The notes beneath the pieces were generated by a model. The model was not told where the DNA came from and ran no database searches. It saw only the letters and a program-made list of their open reading frames with translations. Shown piece by piece: positions 34,098-41,393 of a stretch of 64,000 nucleotides of DNA; position 1 is the stretch's first letter, and every line of letters begins with the position of its first letter. The DNA is from an uncultured Collinsella sp. (GTDB lineage: Bacteria > Actinomycetota > Coriobacteriia > Coriobacteriales > Coriobacteriaceae), in NCBI GenBank assembly GCA_900545445.1, contig UQZH01000004.1, positions 7,352 through 71,351 on the forward strand, in the 5' to 3' direction. The position numbers and the translations under genes were made by a program.

Positions 34098-34973
34098 GTG
34101 TCCGATCGTGCCAAGGCGTCTACTCCCAAGGCGCCTGCCGCCAAGAGCGGCGCGGCTGCGACTTCGTGGTTGGCCGGCTTTATTACCCGCGCCGCCGCAG
34201 GTATCGTCTACGCTGTCGTATTTATTCTCTGCCTGGTTTTGGGCATCGTTCCCACTGCCATCTTCGTCTCCGTCATGAGCGGCCTGTGCTGCTATGAGTT
34301 TTTTCGCATGACGAGGCTCGATGGCAAGGTGGCCAACGAGCGCTTGGGTATCGCTGCCGCCGTTCTCTTTCCGCTCTCGGCGCTGGGCGACTCGCTGCTG
34401 TTGAATGCCCTGCTTTTTGCCCTGATGCTTGCGGTTGGCATTTGGTATGTCTGTTCGTCGCGTACTCGCATATCCGATGTAGCTGTGACGCTCATGGGTC
34501 CCATCTATACCGGTTTTATGCTGTCGGCCATTGTGCTGCTGCGCGATGCCGTGCCCGGTTTTGCCGGCGCCTTGCTTTCGGTGGGCGTTTGCGCGTCTCT
34601 CTGGGTCTCCGATTCGTTTGCCTACATCGTGGGCAGCCGTATCGGCAAGCACAAGATGGTTCCCAAGATTTCTCCCAAAAAGAGCTGGGAGGGCTTTTTC
34701 GGCGGCATCTTGGGCTCGATTCTCATCTGGCTCATTTTGTGGGCAACGCATTTCTATAAGCTGAGCTTGCCCTATGCACTGCTGTGCGGCGTGGTCGTGT
34801 CCATCTTGGGCGTTATCGGCGACCTCATCGAGTCGCGCATCAAGCGCGGCGTGGGCGTCAAGGATTCCGGCAATCTGATTCCGGGCCATGGCGGCATGCT
34901 CGACCGTAGCGACTCGCTTATCTTTGGCTGCATTACCGCGCAGTTGCTTTTGATGATCGGAGGCGTGCTGTAA
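34098..34973 (+). CDS. cdsA: Phosphatidate cytidylyltransferase
   Basis: A membrane enzyme that converts phosphatidic acid and CTP to CDP-diacylglycerol, the phospholipid precursor. The 291-residue protein starts with about 25 polar residues, then about seven hydrophobic helices. The signature lies at the C-terminus: SPKKSWEGFFGG, then GDLIESRIKRGVGVKDSGNL and IPGHGGMLDRSDSL. GTG 34098 is the start; the gene ends overlapping dxr by one base. Confidence 0.95.
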   Translation: MSDRAKASTPKAPAAKSGAAATSWLAGFITRAAAGIVYAVVFILCLVLGIVPTAIFVSVMSGLCCYEFFRMTRLDGKVANERLGIAAAVLFPLSALGDSLLLNALLFALMLAVGIWYVCSSRTRISDVAVTLMGPIYTGFMLSAIVLLRDAVPGFAGALLSVGVCASLWVSDSFAYIVGSRIGKHKMVPKISPKKSWEGFFGGILGSILIWLILWATHFYKLSLPYALLCGVVVSILGVIGDLIESRIKRGVGVKDSGNLIPGHGGMLDRSDSLIFGCITAQLLLMIGGVL

Positions 34974-36160
34974 TGGCTTTTCAGACGACGTGCGGCCCCG
35001 ACGGGCGTCTGCGGGTTGCAATTTTGGGTTGTACGGGCTCTATCGGCACGCAGGCACTCGATGTATGCCGTCAGCATGCCGATCGACTGCAGGTGACGGC
35101 ACTGTCCGTTAACTCCAGCACCTCGGAGCTCGTTGCCGCCGCCCGCGAGTTTTCGGTCCCGGCCGTTGCCGTGGCCGATGTCGCTCATGGCGATGACGCC
35201 GTGCTGCAGGAGTTGCCCGAGGGAACGAAGTTCGGCGTTGGCGCGCAGGCGGTTTGCGAGCTCGCGCGTCGCGACGATGTCGACTGCGTGCTCGTTGCTA
35301 TTGTGGGCGCCGCCGGTCTCGAGGCGAGCCATGCGGCCTTGACCTCGAATAAGCGCCTTGCCCTTGCCAACAAGGAGTCTCTCGTCGTCGGTGGCGACTT
35401 GCTTATGCCGTTGGCGCAACCGGGCCAGCTTATTCCAGTCGACTCCGAGCATTCTGCCATCTACCAGTGCTATCTGGGCGAGAATCCGCGCGAGGCTCAC
35501 TGCATTTGGCTTACCTGCTCGGGCGGCCCGTTCTTTGGCCGCACGCGTGGCGAGCTCGATCGCGTGACGCGCGCCGATGCCCTGACGCATCCTACGTGGG
35601 CTATGGGTGCCAAGATCACGATTGACTCCGCCACCCTCATGAACAAAGGTCTGGAGCGTATCGAGGCCATGCATCTGTTTGGCTGCGATCTCGATTTCAT
35701 TAACGTGGTCGTGCAGCGCCAGTCTAAGATTCACTCCATGGTCGAGTTTGCCGACGGCTCTGTGATGGCGCATCTCGGTGCCTCCGACATGCGCATTCCC
35801 ATCCAGTTTGCCTTCTCGTATCCCGAGCGTTGGGATACGCCGGCTCCGCGTATTGATTTCCGCGAGTTGGGGCAGCTTACCTTTGACGCGGCCGATATGG
35901 ATACCTTTCGCTGCCTTGCGCTGGCCGAACGTGCCGGCAAGACGGGTGGCACCATGCCGTGCGTGCTCAATGCCGCCAACGAGGTCGCCGTCGATGCCTT
36001 CCTGCACGATGGCTGCAGCTTTACCGATATCGATCGCATTGTGGAATCCTGCATGGATGCCCACGATATGCAGGCGGTCGATTCGTTTGAGCAGCTTCGC
36101 GACATCGATGCGTGGGCGCGTGAAAAGGCTGCGCAGGTGCTCGCCGCAACCCGTTCCTAA
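34973..36160 (+). CDS. dxr: 1-deoxy-D-xylulose 5-phosphate reductoisomerase
   Basis: The first committed enzyme of the MEP isoprenoid pathway, NADPH-dependent. The 395-residue protein has the nucleotide-binding motif ILGCTGSIGTQALDVC, ALANKESLVVGG, the metal-site segment VDSEHSAIYQCYLG, CSGGPFFGR and MNKGLERIEAMHLFG. It overlaps cdsA by one base (TAATG). ispG of the same pathway is two genes downstream. Confidence 0.97.
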   Translation: MAFQTTCGPDGRLRVAILGCTGSIGTQALDVCRQHADRLQVTALSVNSSTSELVAAAREFSVPAVAVADVAHGDDAVLQELPEGTKFGVGAQAVCELARRDDVDCVLVAIVGAAGLEASHAALTSNKRLALANKESLVVGGDLLMPLAQPGQLIPVDSEHSAIYQCYLGENPREAHCIWLTCSGGPFFGRTRGELDRVTRADALTHPTWAMGAKITIDSATLMNKGLERIEAMHLFGCDLDFINVVVQRQSKIHSMVEFADGSVMAHLGASDMRIPIQFAFSYPERWDTPAPRIDFRELGQLTFDAADMDTFRCLALAERAGKTGGTMPCVLNAANEVAVDAFLHDGCSFTDIDRIVESCMDAHDMQAVDSFEQLRDIDAWAREKAAQVLAATRS

Positions 36161-36185
36161 CCCATAAGGATTGCTTTTTCGTTTT

Positions 36186-37547
36186 ATGGATACTGTTCTG
36201 AGCGTTCTCTCATCGGTCTTTTGGGGCCTACTGATGCTTTCCGTCCTCGTGTTTTTGCACGAGGGCGGCCACTTTTTGGCGGCCCGTGCGTGCGGCGTGC
36301 GCGTCACCGAGTTTTTCTTGGGCCTACCGTGCCGCTTCGATATTCATCATACGTCGCGTCGCATCGGTACCAAGTTTGGCGTGACGCCGCTGCTGCTGGG
36401 TGGTTATGCCGCTATCTGCGGTATGGACCCGACCGATGTCTCGTGTGCCGACCGTGTGCTTGCTGCGATCTATCGTCATGGTCGCGTTTCAGTTGCAGAC
36501 CTTTCCGTCGAGCTGGAGCTGTCCGAGGAGGATGTTCTCGAGGCTTGCGCCTTGCTTTTGGGCTGGGGTTCCATTGCGCCTTGGTACGAGGAAGGGGAGA
36601 AGCCTTCACCCAGCTACTATCCGGTTAGGTACCAGACGCTGCCGCGCGATGCTGCAGGATATACCACCTTTGACGGCCGCAAGTTCGATCGAGAGCATGC
36701 GACAGCCGAGGGCGATGTGTGGGAGCTGCCGGTCGCCGCTTCCGAGTTTCTTGAGCAGGAGCGTTCGCATACCTATCTGGGCCAGGGTTTTCTCAAGCGT
36801 GCCTTTATGCTGCTCGCGGGCATTCTCGTCAATATCCTGACGGGCTTTTTGCTGCTTATGAGCATCTACTCTATCGCCGGCGTATCGGTGCCGGTCGATA
36901 GCAATGTGATCGGTCAGGTTGAAGAAGGCTCTATAGCCGCCAAGGCGGGCATCGAGGCCGGCGACGCAATTCTTAGTGTCGATGGCGTGTCGTGCTCTTC
37001 CTGGATGGACGTGTACGATGCGATCGGAGCGGCCGCCGGCAAGGACGATATCGCCATTGAGTATCAGCACGACGGTAAGAATCTTTCTACCGCGGTCGCG
37101 CTCAAGGAGGACGAACGTTTGGGCGTTTATGCCTCCACGCAAGTGGTCCATTTGGACCCCATTACGTCGGCGCGGCTGTCGTTCTCCTATGTTCAGCAGA
37201 CTGCTGAGGGCGTGATGCGCCTGCTGCAGCCGCAGCATACGATGGAGATACTCGATCAGTCCTCCTCGATTGTGGGCATCAGCGTCATGTCTTCTCAGGC
37301 GGCTGCCGCCGGCCCCGCGACATTCTTGACGTTTGCCGCGCTCATCTCGTTCTCGCTGGGCTTTATGAACCTGCTACCCATTCCGCCGCTCGACGGGGGA
37401 AAGCTGGTTATCGAGATCATCCAAAAGGTCGCCGGTCGCGAGTTGCCGCTGAAGGTGCAGACGATCGTGAGCTATGTCGGCATCGCGCTCTTCGCGCTGC
37501 TGTTTGTCTATATGCTTCGTTCCGACGTCCTTCGATTTATTTTGTAG
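36186..37547 (+). CDS. rseP: Site-2 protease (RseP/RasP family) with an inserted winged-helix-like domain
   Basis: An intramembrane zinc metalloprotease that cleaves anti-sigma factors or signal peptides. HEGGH (residues 25-29) lies in the first membrane helix; a PDZ domain spans about 235-310 (VIGQVEEGSIAAKAGIEAGD); NLLPIPPLDGGK near residue 397 gives the third zinc ligand. Between GGYAAICGM and the second helix is an insert of about 110 residues. It contains VLAAIYRHGRVSVADLSVEL and ELSEEDVLEACALLLGWGSI, which looks like a winged helix, and is not in standard family members. ATG 36186 was chosen; TTG 36171 is an alternative that touches AAGGA. The total is 453 residues. Confidence 0.9.
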   Translation: MDTVLSVLSSVFWGLLMLSVLVFLHEGGHFLAARACGVRVTEFFLGLPCRFDIHHTSRRIGTKFGVTPLLLGGYAAICGMDPTDVSCADRVLAAIYRHGRVSVADLSVELELSEEDVLEACALLLGWGSIAPWYEEGEKPSPSYYPVRYQTLPRDAAGYTTFDGRKFDREHATAEGDVWELPVAASEFLEQERSHTYLGQGFLKRAFMLLAGILVNILTGFLLLMSIYSIAGVSVPVDSNVIGQVEEGSIAAKAGIEAGDAILSVDGVSCSSWMDVYDAIGAAAGKDDIAIEYQHDGKNLSTAVALKEDERLGVYASTQVVHLDPITSARLSFSYVQQTAEGVMRLLQPQHTMEILDQSSSIVGISVMSSQAAAAGPATFLTFAALISFSLGFMNLLPIPPLDGGKLVIEIIQKVAGRELPLKVQTIVSYVGIALFALLFVYMLRSDVLRFIL

Positions 37548-37560
37548 GGGAGTGTTTGGA

Positions 37561-38643
37561 TTGTCTTTGTCCCATCCTTTGCCGCGCGAGCTGACGCGCC
37601 CTGTGTTTGTGGGCGACGTGCAGATAGGTGGCGGCGCTCCGGTGGTGGTTCAGTCCATGACCTGCACCGATACCGCCGACGCCCAGGCAACGCTTGCGCA
37701 AGTGCGTGCGCTTGCCCAGGCGGGTTGCGATGTTGTGCGCGTGAGCGTGCCCGCTGAGGCTGCGCTCGAGGGCTTTCGCACGATTTGTGCGGAGTCTCCG
37801 GTGCCGATCGTTGCCGATATCCACTTTAACCATAAGCTCGCCATTGGCGCCGTGGAGGCCGGTGCCGCTAAGCTCCGCATCAATCCCGGCAACATTGGCG
37901 ATTGGGCCAAGGTCGACGCCGTGATCGATGCCGCGGGCGCCGCTGGGTGCGCGATTCGCATTGGCGTGAACGCCGGCTCGCTTGAGCAGGATATCGCCGA
38001 GCGCGATGACCTTACGCAGCCCGAAAAGCTTGTGATGTCGAGCGAGCGTTTCGTCAAACATTTTGAAGATCGCGGCTTTACCAATATCGTGCTTTCCGCC
38101 AAGGCTCATAGCGTGCAAACGACGCTTGACACCTATCGTGCCCTGTCGCGCGAAATCCCCCATGTTCCGCTTCATTTGGGCGTGACTGAGGCCGGAACCA
38201 AGCTCCAGGGCACCATTAAGAGCTCGGTGGGCCTGGGAATTTTGCTTTCCGAGGGCATTGGCGACACCATGCGCGTCTCGCTCACGGCCGATCCGGTCGA
38301 GGAGCCGCCGGTCGCCTGGGGTATCCTGCAGTCGCTGGGTCTTCGCCGCCGTGGCCCCGAGATCGTATCGTGCCCCACGTGCGCTCGCTGCCAGGTCAAC
38401 CTCATTCCTATCGCTGAGGAGGTCACTGAGCGGCTTAAGAACTACTCCGCGCCGCTTTCGATTGCCGTGATGGGCTGTGCAGTCAATGGCCCCGGCGAGG
38501 CTTCTGACGCCGACTTGGGCGTTGCCTGCGGACGAGGTCAGGGTCTGCTCTTTTCGCACGGCCAGATCATTGGTAAAGTAGCTGAGGACCAAATTGTCGA
38601 CGCGCTTATGGCCGAGGTCGACAAGCTTATTGAGGAGAAATAA
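37561..38643 (+). CDS. ispG: 4-hydroxy-3-methylbut-2-en-1-yl diphosphate synthase
   Basis: An Fe-S enzyme of the MEP pathway. The 360-residue protein has VQSMTCTDTADAQATLAQ, PIVADIHFNHKLAIGAVEAG, KLRINPGNIGDW, the cluster ligands in CPTCARCQ and the closing GCAVNGPGEASDADLGVACG. TTG 37561 follows AGGGGAGTG by about 7 bases, and gives SLSHPLPRELTRPVFVGDVQ, a normal N-terminus; a GTG at 37552 is too close to that site. Confidence 0.95.
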   Translation: MSLSHPLPRELTRPVFVGDVQIGGGAPVVVQSMTCTDTADAQATLAQVRALAQAGCDVVRVSVPAEAALEGFRTICAESPVPIVADIHFNHKLAIGAVEAGAAKLRINPGNIGDWAKVDAVIDAAGAAGCAIRIGVNAGSLEQDIAERDDLTQPEKLVMSSERFVKHFEDRGFTNIVLSAKAHSVQTTLDTYRALSREIPHVPLHLGVTEAGTKLQGTIKSSVGLGILLSEGIGDTMRVSLTADPVEEPPVAWGILQSLGLRRRGPEIVSCPTCARCQVNLIPIAEEVTERLKNYSAPLSIAVMGCAVNGPGEASDADLGVACGRGQGLLFSHGQIIGKVAEDQIVDALMAEVDKLIEEK

Positions 38644-40365
38644 ATGACTCGAGCAATGTATATGTCTAAGCTGTATGCTCCGACGCTCAAAGAGGATCCG
38701 GCCGATGCCGAGCTTGCGAGCCACCGTCTGCTGCTTCGCGCCGGTATGATCCGCAAGGAGGCCGCCGGCCTCTATTCCTATCTGCCGCTCGCGTGGCGCT
38801 CGATTCGCAAGATCGAGAACATCGTGCGCGACGAGATGGATGCTGCCGGCGCCCAGGAGCTCATGATGCCCATCATGGTCGATGCCGAGCTGTGGCGCGA
38901 GTCCGGCCGTATCGATGCCTATGGCAAGGAGCTCGTGCGCTTTGATGACCGCCACGGCCGCGAGTTCGTGCTCGGCCCCACGCACGAGGAAACCGTGACT
39001 GCCCTGGTGCGCAATGAGCTGCGTTCCTATAAGCAGCTGCCGGTGAATCTCTATCACATCCAGGATAAGTTCCGCGATGAGTTCCGTCCCCGCTTTGGCC
39101 TGATGCGCGGTCGCGAGTTCATCATGAAGGACGCCTACAGCTTCTCCGCCACGCAGGAGAGCCTGCAGGAGGAGTACGACAAGATGAAGCAGGCCTACGC
39201 CAACATCTGCGAGCGCTGCTATATCAAGGCCCTGCCCGTTGTTGCCGACTCCGGTGAGATCGGTGGCGATACCTCCGTCGAGTACATGGCTTTGGCCGAC
39301 GCCGGCGAGGCTTCGCTCGTCTACTGCGACGATTGCGGCTTTGCTGCCGATGACGAGGCGGCAAGCACCAAGGTCGTCGTGACCGAGGGTCCTGGTGACG
39401 GTACGCTCACCAAGGTTGAGACTCCGGGCATGGGCACCATTGAGGCAGTTGCTAAGTTCTTTGGGTTCCCCGAGAACGGTACGCGCAAGTCCCTGGCTCT
39501 CATCGACGCCGAGGGCAAGCCTGTTGTGGCCATCGTTCCGGGCGATCATGAGCTCAACGACTGCAAGGCCGAGCACGTCTTTGGCAAGGGCTATCGCATG
39601 ATGACCGACGAGGAGCTCCTGACCAACGGTCTGCACAAGGGCTTTATCGGACCGGTTAACCTGCCCGAGGGCATCCGTCTAGTGTGCGACGAGAGTCTGC
39701 GCGAGTCCAAGCAATGGGCCTGCGGTGCCAACGAGGTCGATTATCACTTTACCGGTGCCTGCCCCGAGCGCGACTTTACCGTCGACGAGTGGGCCGATCT
39801 GGTCACCGTCGTCGCCGGCGACCCCTGCCCGCACTGCGGCAAGCCGCTCTCTGCTGCTCGCGGCATCGAGGTCTCCCAGGTGTTCCAGCTGGGCACCAAG
39901 TACTCCGAGGCCATGGGTGCCACCTTTATGGACGAGGATGGCAAGGAGAAGCCGCTCATCATGGGTTGCTACGGCGTGGGCGTGTCTCGCTCGCTCGCTG
40001 CCGTCGTGGAGCAGCATAACGACGAGCACGGTATCGTCTGGCCGGTCTCCGTTGCCCCGTACGAGGTCGCGGTGATTCCGCTCGATCCCAAGAAGGAGGA
40101 GTGCGCTACCGTCTGCGACCAAATCGTTGAGGGTCTGTGCACCGAGGGTATCGAGGTTGTCGTGGATGACCGCGACGAGCGCCCCGGCTTTAAGTTTGCC
40201 GACAACGACCTTATGGGCTTCCCGTATCAGGTAGTGCTCGGCAAGCGTGGTCTTAAGAACGGCACCGTCGAGCTCAAGGACCGTGCCACGGGCGAGCGCG
40301 AGGATGTGGCGATTGATGAGGTCGTCGCCAAGGTCGCCGAGCTTGTGAAGGCAGCACGTCGTTAA
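38644..40365 (+). CDS. proS: Prolyl-tRNA synthetase (bacterial type)
   Basis: A class II synthetase of 573 residues. Motif 1 to 3 regions include LLLRAGMIRKEAAGLYSYLP, PTHEETVTALVRNEL, FRDEFRPRFGLMRGREFIMKD in two pieces and GCYGVGVSRSLAAVVEQ. The inserted editing (YbaK-like) domain lies at about residues 225-385 (KVETPGMGTIEAVAKFFG), typical of the bacterial long form. The C-terminal anticodon domain begins at PVSVAPYEVAVIPL. It starts directly after the ispG stop and is followed by a terminator. Confidence 0.97.
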   Translation: MTRAMYMSKLYAPTLKEDPADAELASHRLLLRAGMIRKEAAGLYSYLPLAWRSIRKIENIVRDEMDAAGAQELMMPIMVDAELWRESGRIDAYGKELVRFDDRHGREFVLGPTHEETVTALVRNELRSYKQLPVNLYHIQDKFRDEFRPRFGLMRGREFIMKDAYSFSATQESLQEEYDKMKQAYANICERCYIKALPVVADSGEIGGDTSVEYMALADAGEASLVYCDDCGFAADDEAASTKVVVTEGPGDGTLTKVETPGMGTIEAVAKFFGFPENGTRKSLALIDAEGKPVVAIVPGDHELNDCKAEHVFGKGYRMMTDEELLTNGLHKGFIGPVNLPEGIRLVCDESLRESKQWACGANEVDYHFTGACPERDFTVDEWADLVTVVAGDPCPHCGKPLSAARGIEVSQVFQLGTKYSEAMGATFMDEDGKEKPLIMGCYGVGVSRSLAAVVEQHNDEHGIVWPVSVAPYEVAVIPLDPKKEECATVCDQIVEGLCTEGIEVVVDDRDERPGFKFADNDLMGFPYQVVLGKRGLKNGTVELKDRATGEREDVAIDEVVAKVAELVKAARR

Positions 40366-40398
40366 TCGACATTTCTGCTAGTAGATGTAATTGCAGGC

Positions 40399-40445
40399 CT
40401 GCTCCGCATCTCTCTTAGGATGAGATGCGGAGCAGTCTTTTTTGT
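40399..40445 (+). terminator. Rho-independent terminator after proS
   Basis: A 14-bp perfect stem (arms 40399-40412 and 40422-40435) is followed by TCTTTTTTG. It closes the long pyrH-to-proS cluster. Confidence 0.92.
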
Positions 40446-40464
40446 GTGAATAAGCTCGACGGGT

Positions 40465-40508
40465 AAAGGAAAACCCCACAGCCCAAATGAGCTGCGGGGT
40501 TTTCCTTT
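40465..40508. terminator. Bidirectional terminator between convergent proS and phosphotransferase genes
   Basis: An 18-bp inverted repeat with one mismatch (arms 40465-40482 and 40491-40508), A-rich on the left and T-rich on the right, can terminate transcription from either side. It mainly serves the minus-strand gene ending at 40541. Confidence 0.8.
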
Positions 40509-40540
40509 GTGCCTCCGATGCGAAATAAATCGCTCAGATA

Positions 40541-41305
40541 CTACTGATAATCGACGACGTCGATCCAGTTCTTAAGGAACTCATCGTTCACGTTGCGCTT
40601 ACGAGCGAGCTCGGAAGCGGCGACGATGCTCGTCCACTGACGCACGACCTGCATGGGCATGTCGGCGCGGTCGCAGTAGAGCTCCAGGTAGGCCTCAGCC
40701 TGGTCCTTGCTGCTGAGGGCAAAGAGCAGGTAGGTGGTGGCAACGTCGGCAGCAGGGGAGCCCTGGGTGGCATGTGCCCAGTCGCAGACGTACAGCTGGC
40801 CGTCGTCGCCGACGATGACGTTGGAGGGGTTGAAGTCGCCGTGGCAGACCTTGAACTCCTTGGTCATGCCGTCCAGACGCTCCTGAAGGTTGTAGCGCGT
40901 GGTGGCATTGAGCTGATCGAGGCTGTCGATCATTCGGGCGAACTTATCGCGCTGACGGTTGAGCAGCGGGGAGGTGTAGCCGTGGATCTCGATCTGGAGG
41001 TCGACGAACATCTCGAGGTACTCACCAAAGCGCTGGGGCTCGGTAGTCATCTTCTCGGCAAGGGTGGTGCCCGGAACCTTCTCGGTCACGAGAGCCCAGC
41101 CGTTGGCGTTCTCGAGCTGGGAAACCTCGAGAGCCTTGGGGCTGCGGATGCCGCACTCATTGATGCGGGCAAGATTCAAAGCCTCGTTGAACACGTCGGA
41201 GACGGGCTTGGTCTCGTTAAAGACCTTGACGATCTTGTCGCCCAGGTCGTAAACGACCTTGTTGCCACGACGGACGAGCTCGGTCTTGGAATCGGGTAGC
41301 AGCAT
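40541..41305 (-). CDS. Phosphotransferase-family (APH/choline-kinase-like) protein
   Basis: A 254-residue kinase-like protein. The Brenner motif CHGDFNPSNVIV near residue 155 and the metal-binding segment LYVCDWAHATQGSPAADVATT resemble aminoglycoside phosphotransferases and choline, fructosamine or homoserine kinases. The N-terminal lobe has GNKVVYDLGDKIVKVFNE, where the Lys could bind ATP. The substrate cannot be told from sequence, and nothing here proves antibiotic resistance. The start, complement of 41305, has AAAGGATG upstream. It lies downstream of adhE on the same strand, with an 88-bp gap holding a strong hairpin. Confidence 0.75.
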   Translation of the reverse strand: MLLPDSKTELVRRGNKVVYDLGDKIVKVFNETKPVSDVFNEALNLARINECGIRSPKALEVSQLENANGWALVTEKVPGTTLAEKMTTEPQRFGEYLEMFVDLQIEIHGYTSPLLNRQRDKFARMIDSLDQLNATTRYNLQERLDGMTKEFKVCHGDFNPSNVIVGDDGQLYVCDWAHATQGSPAADVATTYLLFALSSKDQAEAYLELYCDRADMPMQVVRQWTSIVAASELARKRNVNDEFLKNWIDVVDYQ

Positions 41306-41337
41306 GGTTGCATCCTTTCAACGATGCGATAGAAGCG

Positions 41338-41376
41338 ACGGCGGGGGTGTGTGAAACACCCGTGCACCCCCGCCGT
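41338..41376 (-). repeat. Strong hairpin between adhE and the phosphotransferase gene
   Basis: A 12-bp perfect GC-rich inverted repeat (41338-41349 with 41365-41376), with a further GTGT / ACAC pairing in the loop. In the direction of adhE transcription no U tract follows, so it is not a classical terminator. It could partially terminate, protect the 3' end of adhE mRNA, or be processed. Confidence 0.55.
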
Positions 41377-41393
41377 TAAAAACCGTGCTAGAA

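Noticed and set aside
40541..41305. An antibiotic resistance aminoglycoside phosphotransferase
   Set aside because: Only the general kinase motifs are present; choline- and amino-acid-type kinases share them. There is no mobile or resistance context.
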